Source: Balanoglossus misakiensis (taxonomy: Eukaryota > Hemichordata). From it: DNA of 64,000 bases. The position numbers were made by a program, and so were the translations under genes. Shown here piece by piece: positions 1-10,876 of this stretch. Location of the stretch: the NCBI GenBank assembly GCA_040954595.2, contig CM082584.2, forward strand, positions 7,812,001-7,876,000, written 5' to 3'. How positions within the stretch are numbered: the first letter of the stretch is position 1; every line of letters starts with the position of its first letter. The notes below the pieces were generated by a model, which was not told the origin of the DNA, searched no databases, and saw nothing but the letters and a program-made list of their open reading frames with translations.

Positions 1-496
1 CGATGAAAGAACACAAACGGTGGACATGAGATTGAAACAAAGAGTTGAGGTACACGTACGTGAGGCTATTGATGACACTTGCATGCACACAATGTGACCA
101 ATCACACCATATATGACCATATCAAATTTTGATGACTTTTCCCTGTCATTTCTTCAAACAGCAAAATTGTGAAGAGTTATCAAACACACAGAGAAAACTT
201 CAAGACTGTCTTCAAGAGGTGAGTATCTAAATCTCAAAATTAAAAAAAAACACCCATAATTTTCATACTACTGTCAATTCTGTCAAATTTTGGGTGCATA
301 AATATCACAATCCAATAACAGAATTTTGTAATTCTTGCAAATGTTCACGTTGTGTGTTTTATTACTCCAATAGGTTGCTGTCAGTGATACGACAACAGTG
401 CCACAGCTGGAGAAAGAAGTTCTCAAGTTACGCACAGCGAACAACTCTCTGTTTACATTTACTGCCAAGAAGTTGCTGGAGAATTCTTCTCCATAA
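1..496 (+). CDS. 3' end of a coiled-coil protein gene (partial, three last exons)
   Basis: Three exons can be joined in frame: 1-49, 162-218 and 374-496. The first runs in from the left edge. Donors are GAG|gtacac and GAG|gtgagt; acceptors are acag| and atag|; both introns are phase 0. The C-terminal 75 residues are rich in Glu, Gln, Lys and Leu, with a heptad-like stretch in the last exon (QLEKEVLKLR) suggesting a coiled coil; the protein ends KKLLENSSP and stops at 494-496. A polyadenylation signal AATAAA lies at 505-510, only 8 nt after the stop codon, so the 3' UTR is probably very short. I do not recognise the family; most of the gene is outside the window. The exon structure is well supported, the function is unknown. 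Confidence 0.7.
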
Positions 497-504
497 TGGA
501 TTTG

Positions 505-510
505 AATAAA
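505..510 (+). terminator. Polyadenylation signal of the coiled-coil gene
   Basis: Canonical AATAAA hexamer just downstream of the stop codon at 494-496, followed by an AT-rich stretch. The cleavage site itself cannot be seen. Confidence 0.6.
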
Positions 511-3500
511 AATTTATTTTTAAGCAGTGAAATATCTACTTTGTGTTTCGAGTGTTCTTTCATGGGCAATAATGTCACTGAATTTGAAGAAGTAGATGAT
601 GTTGAGCCAAGATGGAAGGAGTGTCGGTCTTAGTGAAAGGGACCTGTGTGACCCTGCAGCGCTTAACATCTCTGATTTATGGCCCGTGTACTCTCATTAG
701 TCTGCTCGTTATCAATATTCTATATGTGAAATTGTTCTGACCTGGAACTGAATTACACTTCAATTTGGAATCTGATGCTCAATTTCCATGCAAGTGCACA
801 GCAGCCCTAAGCCCAGTTTTCTTCCACCTTCGTGAATCTGCACGTAGTCACATTTGGCTCTTTCAGTTGTGGTTTCAAGGGCCATTCTGGAAGCCATCGA
901 TTAAAAAAAAAACATGCTGTGAGCGTTTGTGTTAAAATGTTTGTGGAAGAATATTTCAAGATGATTCACCTTCAAATGCAGAACCCACTTCTTGTCACAC
1001 AACCATTCAAAAATCCAGCAGACAAAATCGAAAGTTTTAATCTGTACTGTTTTTATTTCTGAAATTTCGCTTCTCATTTTCTCTCTGAAATAAATTAACA
1101 CATTGTATGGATTCTGACAATTGTAAAACTAAGTTCAACCTTGAGAAGAAATGCAACAGTGATAGGTTGCCTTGAAAACTGAGCAGATGTCGCAAAGAAA
1201 AATCCCGCGATGACGACCCTATGGTTGCAAAAAAACTGAAGTTCCCTGTTCAAGGGCAAATCCACGTATAATGCCAGAGGTCACCAGGAGAGGTCAGGGT
1301 TTACAGGGATTAAGGTTGAAGACCAGATTTCAGGTTATGTATTAATTTCTAGGGATGAAACAACATGAAAAAAAAAATGCCCTACAGTCCAATTTAATTT
1401 GCCCTTGAACTCAGGTAATGCATAATATTCCTGGTGAAAAGTCAAAGCCAATAAACAAGCTGAAATATTTGCATCTGTTTGAAAAATACCCTAAACAACC
1501 GAAACGTTTGTTTAAAGTTTAATATTGTGACCATGATGACAAAAACATCAGGACAGTTTGAAATGTATAATCTAGGATATTGATCTTTGTCTCTTTTTTG
1601 TTTTGTTTTTTGTTTTATATTGTTTTGTTTTGGTTTATGTTTCATAACTTTTCACTTACCATTTTTTAGCCTCTTATTGGGGGATTTAACTTAGCACCAT
1701 CTCACAAATTACCATTCTCGACAAAACATTAATAAATCTGATATTTTCAAATGTTGTATTTTTCATGTATCAATTACATAGGATCTTTGGTTTATTGAAA
1801 TCTTATCCACATTTTAAAGCGCAATTTCTTCACTGATGAACTGACAATAGTGTCTCTGTGAACAAGCCTCTCTCCCCCTACATCAGCATACTCTGGTCCA
1901 ACTTCCCACCAGCTGTGCTGGTAATCGGTTTAAACCAAAGAAGCAAGGGGGGTTAAAAGGGTGGACTCGGAGCTTTCAACAGCTTTTCAAGTCGTTTCAT
2001 GATTGACCCTTTTTGATGGCATCCACTTCTACGTACACATCCCAGATGTTCTAAGGTCAAAGGTCATTGTGATCTCATTTCACAACAAAGTGAGTGAAGG
2101 GGTCACGGTGATCTAATTTCAAGACAGTCTCTAAGAAAAGCAATCAGAAGCTCTCTTAAGTCTAGAATCCAGACTCATGTTTTTTTGCACACAGCAAATA
2201 AAACCACATGAGTCTGATTTCTAGACTAAAGCACTCTAGACACTTGAAAACTACATGTAAACCATTAAAACCATGAGAAATATTTATGCTGATTTTGTCA
2301 TCTAAATATCTTACCACACATCCCAGGTCCTTGACACGATTCTTGCATTGTTTTTTTAAAACACTAAAATTTCAGTAAATATTATCAAAAGCAAAATCGA
2401 AAGTACATTAAATGGCATATTTTATATAGACACCTTTCTGTAAAATTGATCTCCCAACATTGAAAGACCAAACCATGGTAAATTTATTGCCATACGGTGT
2501 GTATATAGAGAGATCATATCTAGAACACTTTTTGACACACATAAAAAAGCCCAAATTAAATATATTATAGACATATACTCACATAAGATTTATTTCTGTT
2601 AACTGTGCATGCAAAATCGACCGCGCGATTAAAGTTTTTGGTTCAAAATTTCCTAGACATCACTTTTCTTGTATCCACTGTAAGATGGTTATGTTGAGAA
2701 AAAAATTCTCATCACAAGTGCCTAGTCTAGGATGCCACAGTGAGAGAGGCAATGTCCCCTCCCTGGATTTTTAAGAGGGGGTTAGTTTACGGATTGACTT
2801 TGTTATAAAGAAAAGCGGTTATGCCACTGTGCTATGAACCCCCTCCCCTCCCCCCTTCAGTGTTTGACTGGGTGGGGGGGGGGGGGGGGAGCTTGCCAGA
2901 TGATGTGAATCTCACAATCCTACTGCCCAGATGATACAAACTAACATTTCACATGCTTGCAAGGTTCAATTTGTTTGTTTGTTTGATTTTTGGCATTATA
3001 CATGAAGTGACACCAGCAATTTTCAGAGTCAAACCTGTTAGTTGATTTTCTTTTTCCTATCTTACCCTGCATTTTGCTAAAATTCCAGTTAAAAAAAAGA
3101 ACACAAACATCACAACCGTTCTTTCAATTGAATTCGATCAGAAAAAAAAAGATGAAATTGAAACACATATGGCTATAGACACTATGTACAGTTTGGTTTT
3201 CGTATGGTGTTCACAGAAAACCAAGCTTGGGTTCAACAACTCTCTAAATTACAACCAGAACTTGCTCCCCCCCCCCACCACCCACCCTGACCAAACAATA
3301 CACACTACAGAGAGTTGCAAGCAAGTTCTGGAGAAATATATATATATCTACATCTCCTATGGCTAACCTGGTCACCCCCTTTGATTGGCAGAATGTTTCC
3401 ACCTAGTTGTGTATCAAATGACAGGTCTCATCCACCTGGTACGGAAAACGGGGGTGTGCAGGTTGAAATCATGGGGATAGTACTAGCGATAGACACAGTC

Positions 3501-3855
3501 AACGGACAGCACAGCTTCCCCCCCCCCCCAGTATCCATGTAAAGCACCTAGGCAACCGTTTCCAGGCAGTTCTTCTTTAAGAATAAAATACTGTACGTGG
3601 CAGGCTTCTTCGAATCCATGACCAATAACAAAGCCAGATCTACAGTCAGAGGTTTAAAGCAATGCTCCATTGTGCGATGAAATTTTTCAAATTTATATCG
3701 CGCATGCGTCAAGCTAGATCCAGACAATTCCTCTTCGACCCGGGAGACATTCACATCATATATAATATATAGTTAATTCTTCTTTGCAAGTCTTTAGGGG
3801 GGTTCGTTTTTTTTTTTTTATGATACAATAGTTTGAACAGCAGTCTGGTTGGCAG
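511..3855. other. Intergenic region between two convergent genes
   Basis: The coiled-coil gene (plus) and RNF11 (minus) end towards each other here. Reading frames are short and without splice logic, so I call no gene. Its upper part (about 3000-3855) probably holds the RNF11 3' UTR, since RNF11 genes usually have long ones, but the end cannot be placed. Homopolymer runs occur at about 2874-2890 (G) and 3523-3531 (C), and an (AT)n run at about 3335-3347. Confidence 0.5.
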
Positions 3856-6800
3856 TTATGGCGGCGTCGACAGGTTGCAGTCGTAGGATACGAGTAAGGC
3901 TGCATCCACGGGCTCCATACACGATGGACATGTAAATGAACGCATTAACCAGTCGTCAATACAGTCAATGTGGTAAATGTGCATACACGGTAGAATACGT
4001 ATCGAGTCGCCAAAGACAAATTCTGACATACAGATTACGCACCTGAAAAAGAGAGAGAAAAACGGTCACACAATTTTATTCAAGTACATTAACTTTACAG
4101 ATTCACGTTTATGGTGTACAAGCCAACCATATTCTCACTGTTCACACCAGATAAAATGAAAGGAGGCCCCCTGGAGACCTATAGACACCTACACTCTCTG
4201 TACCAAGCAAACACCGACCCAGCAGCAAGTACATTTTAACTCCCATACTTAACACGACCACACACACCCGCGGGAGCATTTTAGTGCGTCTCTCACATGG
4301 AACCCCCCCCCCCCCCACATGCAAATTCACAGTCGCCACACAGAAACAACTTACTCTCTGTTTTTCTTGCTACCATCGTACATCCCTGTGGGTAAATGTT
4401 GTATAAGTCCTATTCTTTGTGCGATTCGTACTTGCTCTTCCTCTGTTAGTTGGTTGGCCGGCCTCCTCTGATTGGGACTCGGGTAGTACACTGGCGCCGA
4501 TTCCTGTCGATAATAAAAAGAGAACAGACAAAATCTTCAGGGGATTTGTATATTCATTAAAATTTGTCAAGGAAACTGTGCCACCTGTCCACGATGATGT
4601 CCTTCATATACTGTACATCTGCACACTGTAAAACAGGTTATTTTCACGACAGGAAATTTTCGCGATATCAAATGAGGCAACCGTTACAAGACTGTAATGT
4701 TTGGTCAGGTAATGTAATTCTGCGATCCCCTCTATATACACTGTAGTGGAATTTGGTGCTTAAAAACGCAAATGTCAAAAACTCACTGTAACAGTGGATA
4801 TATACAAATAATTGTTTGCTTTTAGATTTTTTCTATACTCAAGCTCTGTAGCATATCGTGGGATTACCGGTACCATTGATTTTTTCCCCCTGACAGCATT
4901 TAATTTGATTTTCAAGAGTAAAAAGGGTTTCAGTCAATAACTGCTGTCATTAATTCCCCATGTACATTTGTACATGATGTACACAGTTAAGTAGTTGGGA
5001 GGGACATCCAGTTCTACAAATATTGACATCCTATAATATCAGTTTCATATCAGTATTTCTAAGTGTTCAGCACTTCTGCAGAGGAATCAGATGGTTCTCT
5101 ACTATTAGCGTGTTTTATTTTATTTTAGCAACTATAGCAATTGAACACGCAAAGACATGTACTGCCTGCCTGAGTCGGTCTCTGGGCGAAAGAACAAAGA
5201 GCCGGAAACAGACGTGCACACCACGCTGTTTACGTCTACCAGCTGATCTCCCACACAATGGAGTACCGTAGTTTACGTCATCATGATCACTACAGCTTGT
5301 CTATACCAAGAACTTCATCACTGCTGCTATGAGCCCACAGACGTCACAATAAACCGTGACAGCCGAAACCAAAAGGGGTTTGAAAAGTGTAAACTGTAAT
5401 GGATCAACTAGTCAATGAATCCAGGTGCGAAAGTGAAACTTGAACTTGCCCAATAAAGGCAGGAGTTCACTGAGCACTACAAATACAAATACAAAGCCCT
5501 GCATATGGATTCAACTGGGCTCATCAGGAAATACTTGTGACTTCCCCAAAACTCACATGGTAGAATGAATCCATCCATGATCAGCATAAAAAAAAACCAG
5601 GAAGGTTGCTTCTCCTCTCATGAAGCCATTACTAAAGAAGACCTCCAGGCTACACCGGATTTGACAAGCCGTCAAATAGCCTGAGATTTATAAGTAGAAT
5701 ATCTATTCTCAGAGGCTAGCAACAAACTCTTCAAACACGAATTTTCTACCATCAAAATATCACTCAGTGTCACAAATAACTGGTGCTTCATAATCTATAA
5801 TATTCGGTATGCAGCTGACACAGGAATTACTTTTACAACATAACAGCTGTTTGAAGCTGCTGAACCGGTTCATTTGATTTAGTTTTTTTTCATAACAAAC
5901 ACCAACCATTACAATTTAACAGTGTGAGATAAAACTAAACTCTGTTTTGAAAAATCATAGACAGCAGAGAGAGAGGGATGTTTGCCAACCCCCAAATAAG
6001 GTGATTAATGCTAGTTATATAATATTTCATACTGCAAAGGAGCAAACAACATATTTACTTCAAAAAACAGACTTGGTATCTTAGTAGCCTTAGATTAGAC
6101 TGTTATGTAGTCAACTGACAGACGAGTGTTACATCATAACACTGGATGGCAACAAATATCACGTTTGTTTCATCCAGACAGGTGTATGTTTTTCTCAGGT
6201 ATAAACACAGTCATGTGATAGAGGGACTGTGGTATAATATTTTGTGAAGACCAAACGAAATAAACAACAAGGCCTGCTATGATCCTGCAAGCCCCTCCCC
6301 CAAAAAACAAAACAACACACAAACAAAAACAATGTTCAGTGCATAAATTATCAGCTGATTAGCACATTACTGTAACCAGTGTTTGACCCTGAAACCAGAA
6401 TACCTATGTAGCCTCGAGGAAAGGTGGCCTTCGTTCTCTTCCGCCGGTACCAGGCCAAAGATTAATATACACCATTCAAGTGTAAACTTTAGAGGTTGAC
6501 CTAGACCCACAAGGTCGTGCCGCACTTTGGGTCCTTTGGGTCAATGGCTAGGGACGCCTTTTGTTTTGTTATTTGCGGACAATGACACAGCCAATATTGT
6601 TGATATTAAGAGGGTCCTCTACCATAAAACCTGTTTTGATGAAGTATGGTAGATCAAACATGTCTCTTCTGTGGTGAAAATAATTTACATGTATTATTCA
6701 ACAGGTAAACAATGGTTTCCTTTAAATCCAGGATATCCACTGTAAACAAAACCATAAACACAACATTGAGCTAAGCGGCCCATTGTTATGTTAGATTGTT

Positions 6801-7092
6801 TTGTTTTTCCCAGACAAATTATAAGTAGCGGTTATATGGATTTGTTGATTCTGTAGACAGTCTGTTCTAAAATGGGTTATGTTAAACCCCACACACGAAG
6901 AGCAGAAATCACATGAAATACGAACAAAGACAAATTCCTTCTGGAAACCCGCAGCAGCCGACTGATTGAAATGAACAATGACGTTACCTGATATGGTGGC
7001 GGAGGTCCTCTGCTTTCTGCTCCAGGTGAGCGATCCCCACCGTTAAGTAGAGATATATCGTCGGTTGTACCACTCCTGAGACAATTCCCCAT
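3856..7092 (-). CDS. RNF11: RING finger protein 11 (RNF11), complete, three coding exons
   Basis: Exons on the minus strand are 7092-6988, 4503-4355 and 4042-3856, giving 146 aa (human RNF11 has 154). The N-terminus MGNCLRSG carries the Gly2 myristoylation and Cys4 palmitoylation context known for this family. A PPPPY motif at residues 30-34 is the WW-domain (NEDD4/ITCH-type ligase) docking site. Exon 2 holds the conserved QLTEEEQVRIAQRIGLIQHL block. Exon 3 encodes a RING-H2 with all eight ligands in place: C86, C89, C104, H106, H109, C112, C123, C126. The block DCIDDWLMRSFTCPSCMEPV matches vertebrate RNF11. In the family this E3/adaptor works on endosomes with NEDD4-type ligases and the A20 complex. 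The linker after the Tyr of the PY motif and the segment before the RING are slightly shorter than in vertebrates. Introns are phase 0 and phase 2 with GT-AG ends. Confidence 0.96.
4504..6987 (-). other. RNF11 intron 1
   Basis: A 2.5-kb intron between the PY-motif exon and the middle exon. It has a donor CAG|gtaacg and an acceptor tcgacag|. It contains one member of the TACTGTAAAAC dispersed repeat near 4625-4666. I see no other gene in it. Confidence 0.8.
4625..4666. repeat. Fragment of a TACTGTAAAAC-type dispersed repeat
   Basis: The segment begins ACTGTAAAACAGG and contains GGAAATTTTCGCG. Related segments occur at 14415-14526, 17677-17735 and 41993-42037, so it is a small interspersed family. 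This copy lacks a clear right arm. Confidence 0.55.
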
Positions 7093-8247
7093 CTTTAGCT
7101 GTATGGGAATGGGCTAGTATTGGTGTCAGAGAAAGGCATCCAGTTGGAATTTCACAGCCGGTCACGCAGACATACGGAAGCGATATGTACTTGCAATGGC
7201 GAACGAATGACGAATGATAACACAGACCGCAGTGCACATATAAACATTCAGATTGTTCCGCCGGCGCAACAATTCACGGATGTGCACTGTTAATTTCGAT
7301 AGGCTTAGACCACAAATTTGGCATCAGTACAAATTCTAAGTTTTCCCCATATAATACATATTTCACTCGACGTCAAGTCATCGAAATCTTTGTCCATTGT
7401 AAGGGAAGAACTACTTTCAGTGCTGTCGCGGATAGATTTGATAAGGACTGTGGACAAAAGCCAAGGTCTGACGTCATTCGATCACCTGTCCCGTATTTTT
7501 GTTTCGACTGCTATATACATAACCCGCATACGTGCATGACGTAGGCAAAAGTTTACCAAGTACTCCGGAAGCACACGAGTCAAACTCGACCAACTTTTGT
7601 TTGTCTTAAGAATACATATTAACATGATTAACCCTGATATTAACCAGACCCTGGAGGGTCTATAATATAAGAAATACATGTGTATATACTTCTTTACCTA
7701 AGACTTAGAGTCATTCTTTTATTTCATTCTGTTTCACTAACAACATTGTTTCGATTTCCTTCTTTGGATATGTCTGCTTTATGAAAAAGTAAGTAAGTAA
7801 AGTATGTAAGTAAGTAAAGTAAGTTAGTAAATAAAGTAAGTAAGTAAGTAAGTAAGTTAGTTAGTTAGTTAGTTAGTTACAAGTGAGTGAGTAAGTAAAG
7901 AAGAAAGAAAGAATAAACAAATAAATAATAAAAAACAGATAAACAAATAAATAAAAAAGCCTACAAAGCTTCAAGCCAATTTTACAAAGGCTTCGTTTAT
8001 CAAAACTACAAGAAATATCGATGTGACGTGAAAGAGATCATTTGGTAAAAACGAAAAAGTTGCCATTACACCGATGGTGGCGCTCTTGACCTGAGATGAC
8101 CCGATGACCTGCTGGGGGGTCGGCTTGACCTTTCACTGCTTTGGTGTCGTTTTCAGCGCAAAGTGGGTCGCATACGCGTTCCTTGAAAGTCGCCCACATT
8201 TTCCTAAAACACATGTAGACTAGGTTTGCAACAAGAGAGCCAGCAAC
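7093..8247. promoter_or_regulatory. Shared upstream region of divergent RNF11 and SLC25 genes
   Basis: The start codons of RNF11 (minus, 7092) and the carrier (plus, 8248) face away from each other across 1155 bp, so both promoters should lie here. I see no convincing TATA box or initiator that would fix a start site. The right half carries an AAGT-type tetranucleotide tract (about 7788-7875) grading into AAAT/AAAC-rich sequence up to about 7960. Confidence 0.5.
7788..7960. repeat. Degenerate (AAGT)n / (TTAG)n microsatellite
   Basis: Repeated aagt and ttag tetranucleotides run from about 7788 to 7880, then shade into A-rich aaat/aaac units. It lies between two divergent genes and is likely length-polymorphic. 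Confidence 0.75.
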
Positions 8248-10876
8248 ATGACGCACAACGAAGACAGGAGTCACTGGTTCAAGGAAGGTGCCATCGGTTT
8301 AGGTGGTAAGTACAGACACCGGCGCAATGTACATGTAATGTGGCGGCTGAAATGTACATGTACCCTGGCCCTGTACTATTATTGGATCGATTTTAACAGC
8401 TGGTAATAGTGCTACAAAATTGGATATGATACATTGCAATTATTGCAGCCAGACATACAGATATTCGGCATGTTGTATAATACAGTGCAAACATATATAG
8501 TTCCCCAATGTTTACAGACGAGGTCATCTTTATTTGTTTACTACTGGCATATATTCTACAAGTGGCGTATATTAGTAATCCAAATCGGAATCAAAGGTCA
8601 TAGTTGACCAATAAATTTTACAGTGATATGTCATATCCCATCAGATAACTGGGAACCATAGGCAATCAACCAGCACTGCATCTGATCATCCTTTCATATC
8701 AAAATCATTTGTGATGGCGATGCAACATTGCAGTACTGTCCCAGCAATAACACCTATTCCATTTCTTCTCCTTCTACCCTCCCACAGTTGGCATACTGTA
8801 TGGCACCACCAATGTGTGCGTGGGCCACCCGTTTGACACTGTCAAAACCAAGATGCAGGCCCAGGCAGGCTTTGAAGGCAGAGGCATGTTTCGCACGTTC
8901 GCAAAAACACTACGCACCCAGGGCATTATTGGTCTATACAGGTAACCTTGGTAACCTTCCTGTGAAAACCTTCTACATTTGAAACCAAAAAGGGAATAAT
9001 CGGACTGTCAGTGGAAGAGAATGCGATTCTGAAATTGAGTCGAATTGTCGCAGAAGTTTCAAAAGAAAATTCCACCGCACTACGATATGTCTCTGTTACT
9101 GGCAAAGATTTGATCAGCCTCTTTTTTTTTCATCTGTCTCATAGAGGCTGCATCCCACCTCTCTGGGGGTCTGGTATATACAGATCAACACAGTTTGCTG
9201 TCTTTGAAGCAGGGTGAGTATAATGGACCTTTTTCATCATAATGACCCCTGAGTGACACTACATTCTGGTATTTTGTTGATATGACACCGTATACACTAT
9301 AGTCACTCAATCTATTTTTTTCACTGTTCTTTCGATAGTTACACATTTATGGATACACCATTTGGAAGGATGGAGCTTCCCTTTACAGGAGGTGTGCAAA
9401 TGTAAGTTTACTTCCAGTCATCCAATATGCACATGAATCTGCCAATAATGGTCGTTCCTATGTACACATATCACATACAATTTGCATGGAAGTTTAATTT
9501 TTGTGAAGGCAGTGTTTACTACAACTTTGTTGATAGTTTCATAAAGCCACGTGTAATAATTGTTTGTGTCGGTCTGACATCTAGGAGGGTGGCAATAGCT
9601 GGTGGAATAGCTTCAACGGCAAGAGCGATAATAGAGTGCCCTCTGGAGTTAGCAAAGGTAAGAGGATGTAAGGTCACGGTGGGGTGTTCAATGTAGTATT
9701 TTTGTACGTTGAAATTCCGGAACGGGAGAAAGTGGACATTACTGTTGTGTGGTAACTTGCCAAATGAAATTGTCTTGCATCATGAATGGGTACCACCATG
9801 GAAAAATTGTATATGTCAAAGAGCCTGTCATTTTCATCTGGGACCTGTGAGTCCTGGTTTCGTGCACTTTGAACTCCATGAAAGAAAAGTTTTGGATAAC
9901 CAGAATCATGTCTGACACAATTGTTTCTTTATTTGCAGATTCGTCGGCAAACTGGACAGACGTGGCATTTTAGGGGACTCTACAAGGTAACTAACTTTTT
10001 GATGTCATGTTGATCGGTTTTCGTTCAGGTTGTTGAAAGAAAACTAAAAAATTTCCTTTTTCTTCCCGTTTTTCGTCATCAGGGTTTTGGTGTGACGTGG
10101 TGCAGAACCATGGGTCTCATGACGACCTATTTTATCCTGATCGATTCTGGCAGACGACACTTCAGCGAACTGTTCCAAAGACCTCTGATCGGCCCATTCA
10201 TCGCGTCGGGCACAGCTGCAACATATCCTTTGATGCTGTGTGATCAGTTCATATGTGAAAGAAGGGTTGGGGTGATACACTACTAAGAATATGAATGAAA
10301 GTGCATAGTCACATGTATTTATATTGCATAAGCCCGCGTATGAATTTCTATGATAATCATTGTATATGAAGAATTCTGCCTGGATAGTCCATTCCTTGAC
10401 AGTTCAACACTCTAGCCTGGTGGATAGTTTGGCCGCTGGAATATATGAAATCGCAGGTGCAAGGCAACTATGGCAAGTGAGTGATTTTGTATGCATTTTT
10501 GTGTTATTATAGTTGTAGAACTGGAAGTGTTCAAATCGTCCGAATAATGACCAGAACAATGACCTGTCATGCTGCAAGGGCCAAATCGTTTATCAGCTAA
10601 GCAAACAGTGAAATGATTTATGAGATTCACAAAAATGTTCTACCATCAAAAAGTTTGTTTCACACACCATACATCACCCAATTGTCAAATTCTGCTTTCA
10701 GGGAGATGCCCGTCTTACAGAGGATGCGTCTCGTGATCAAAGAGCGTGGCGGTTTCTTCGGGTTGTACCGCGGCCTCCTGCCTGGATCGATCCGGAGTTT
10801 CCTGGCCAACGGAACCAGCATGGTGGTCATGGCATGGGCTCAAAAACAGGTCTCCAAGTATGGTCTAAGGGATTGA
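8248..10876 (+). CDS. Mitochondrial carrier family protein (SLC25), complete, nine exons
   Basis: Exons: 8248-8305, 8788-8941, 9145-9213, 9339-9401, 9585-9657, 9939-9986, 10083-10222, 10411-10476, 10702-10876; 281 aa in one continuous frame. All three repeats of the family are present. Each has its P-x-[DE]-x-x-[KR] signature: HPFDTVKTK (P34), CPLELAKIR (P134) and WPLEYMKSQ (P210). Each Pro is the fourteenth residue from the start of its helix motif. G-boxes such as GLYRG, FRGLYKG and GLYRGLLPG follow. The first repeat (VGHPFDTVK) resembles the carnitine/acylcarnitine and SLC25A29/45/47/48 branch; the substrate is unknown. The protein should sit in the inner mitochondrial membrane. The start ATG at 8248 follows an in-frame-terminated upstream ATG. 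Intron 7 is an AT-AC intron (listed separately). Confidence 0.92.
10223..10410 (+). other. U12-type AT-AC intron in the SLC25 gene
   Basis: The 188-nt intron starts ATATCCTTT (10223-10231), the exact U12 AT-AC donor consensus. It contains TTCCTTGAC (10392-10400), a perfect match to the U12 branch-site consensus TTCCTTRAY. It ends in AC at 10410, 11 nt after the branch A (10399), within the usual U12 distance. Joining 10222 to 10411 keeps the frame and gives GTAATLAWWIVWPLE with the normal spacing to the third carrier signature. A GT-AG alternative (10239|10240 to 10414|10415) also stays in frame but adds four residues and breaks that spacing. Confidence 0.92.

Noticed and set aside
7043-7237. 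Upstream minus-strand frame overlapping the RNF11 start
   Set aside because: It is in a different frame from RNF11 and has no known counterpart; at most it is an upstream frame in the 5' UTR.
10240-10414. GT-AG alternative for SLC25 intron 7
   Set aside because: It stays in frame but adds four residues before the third carrier signature, uses a poor donor (gtgatc), and ignores the exact U12 donor and branch site.
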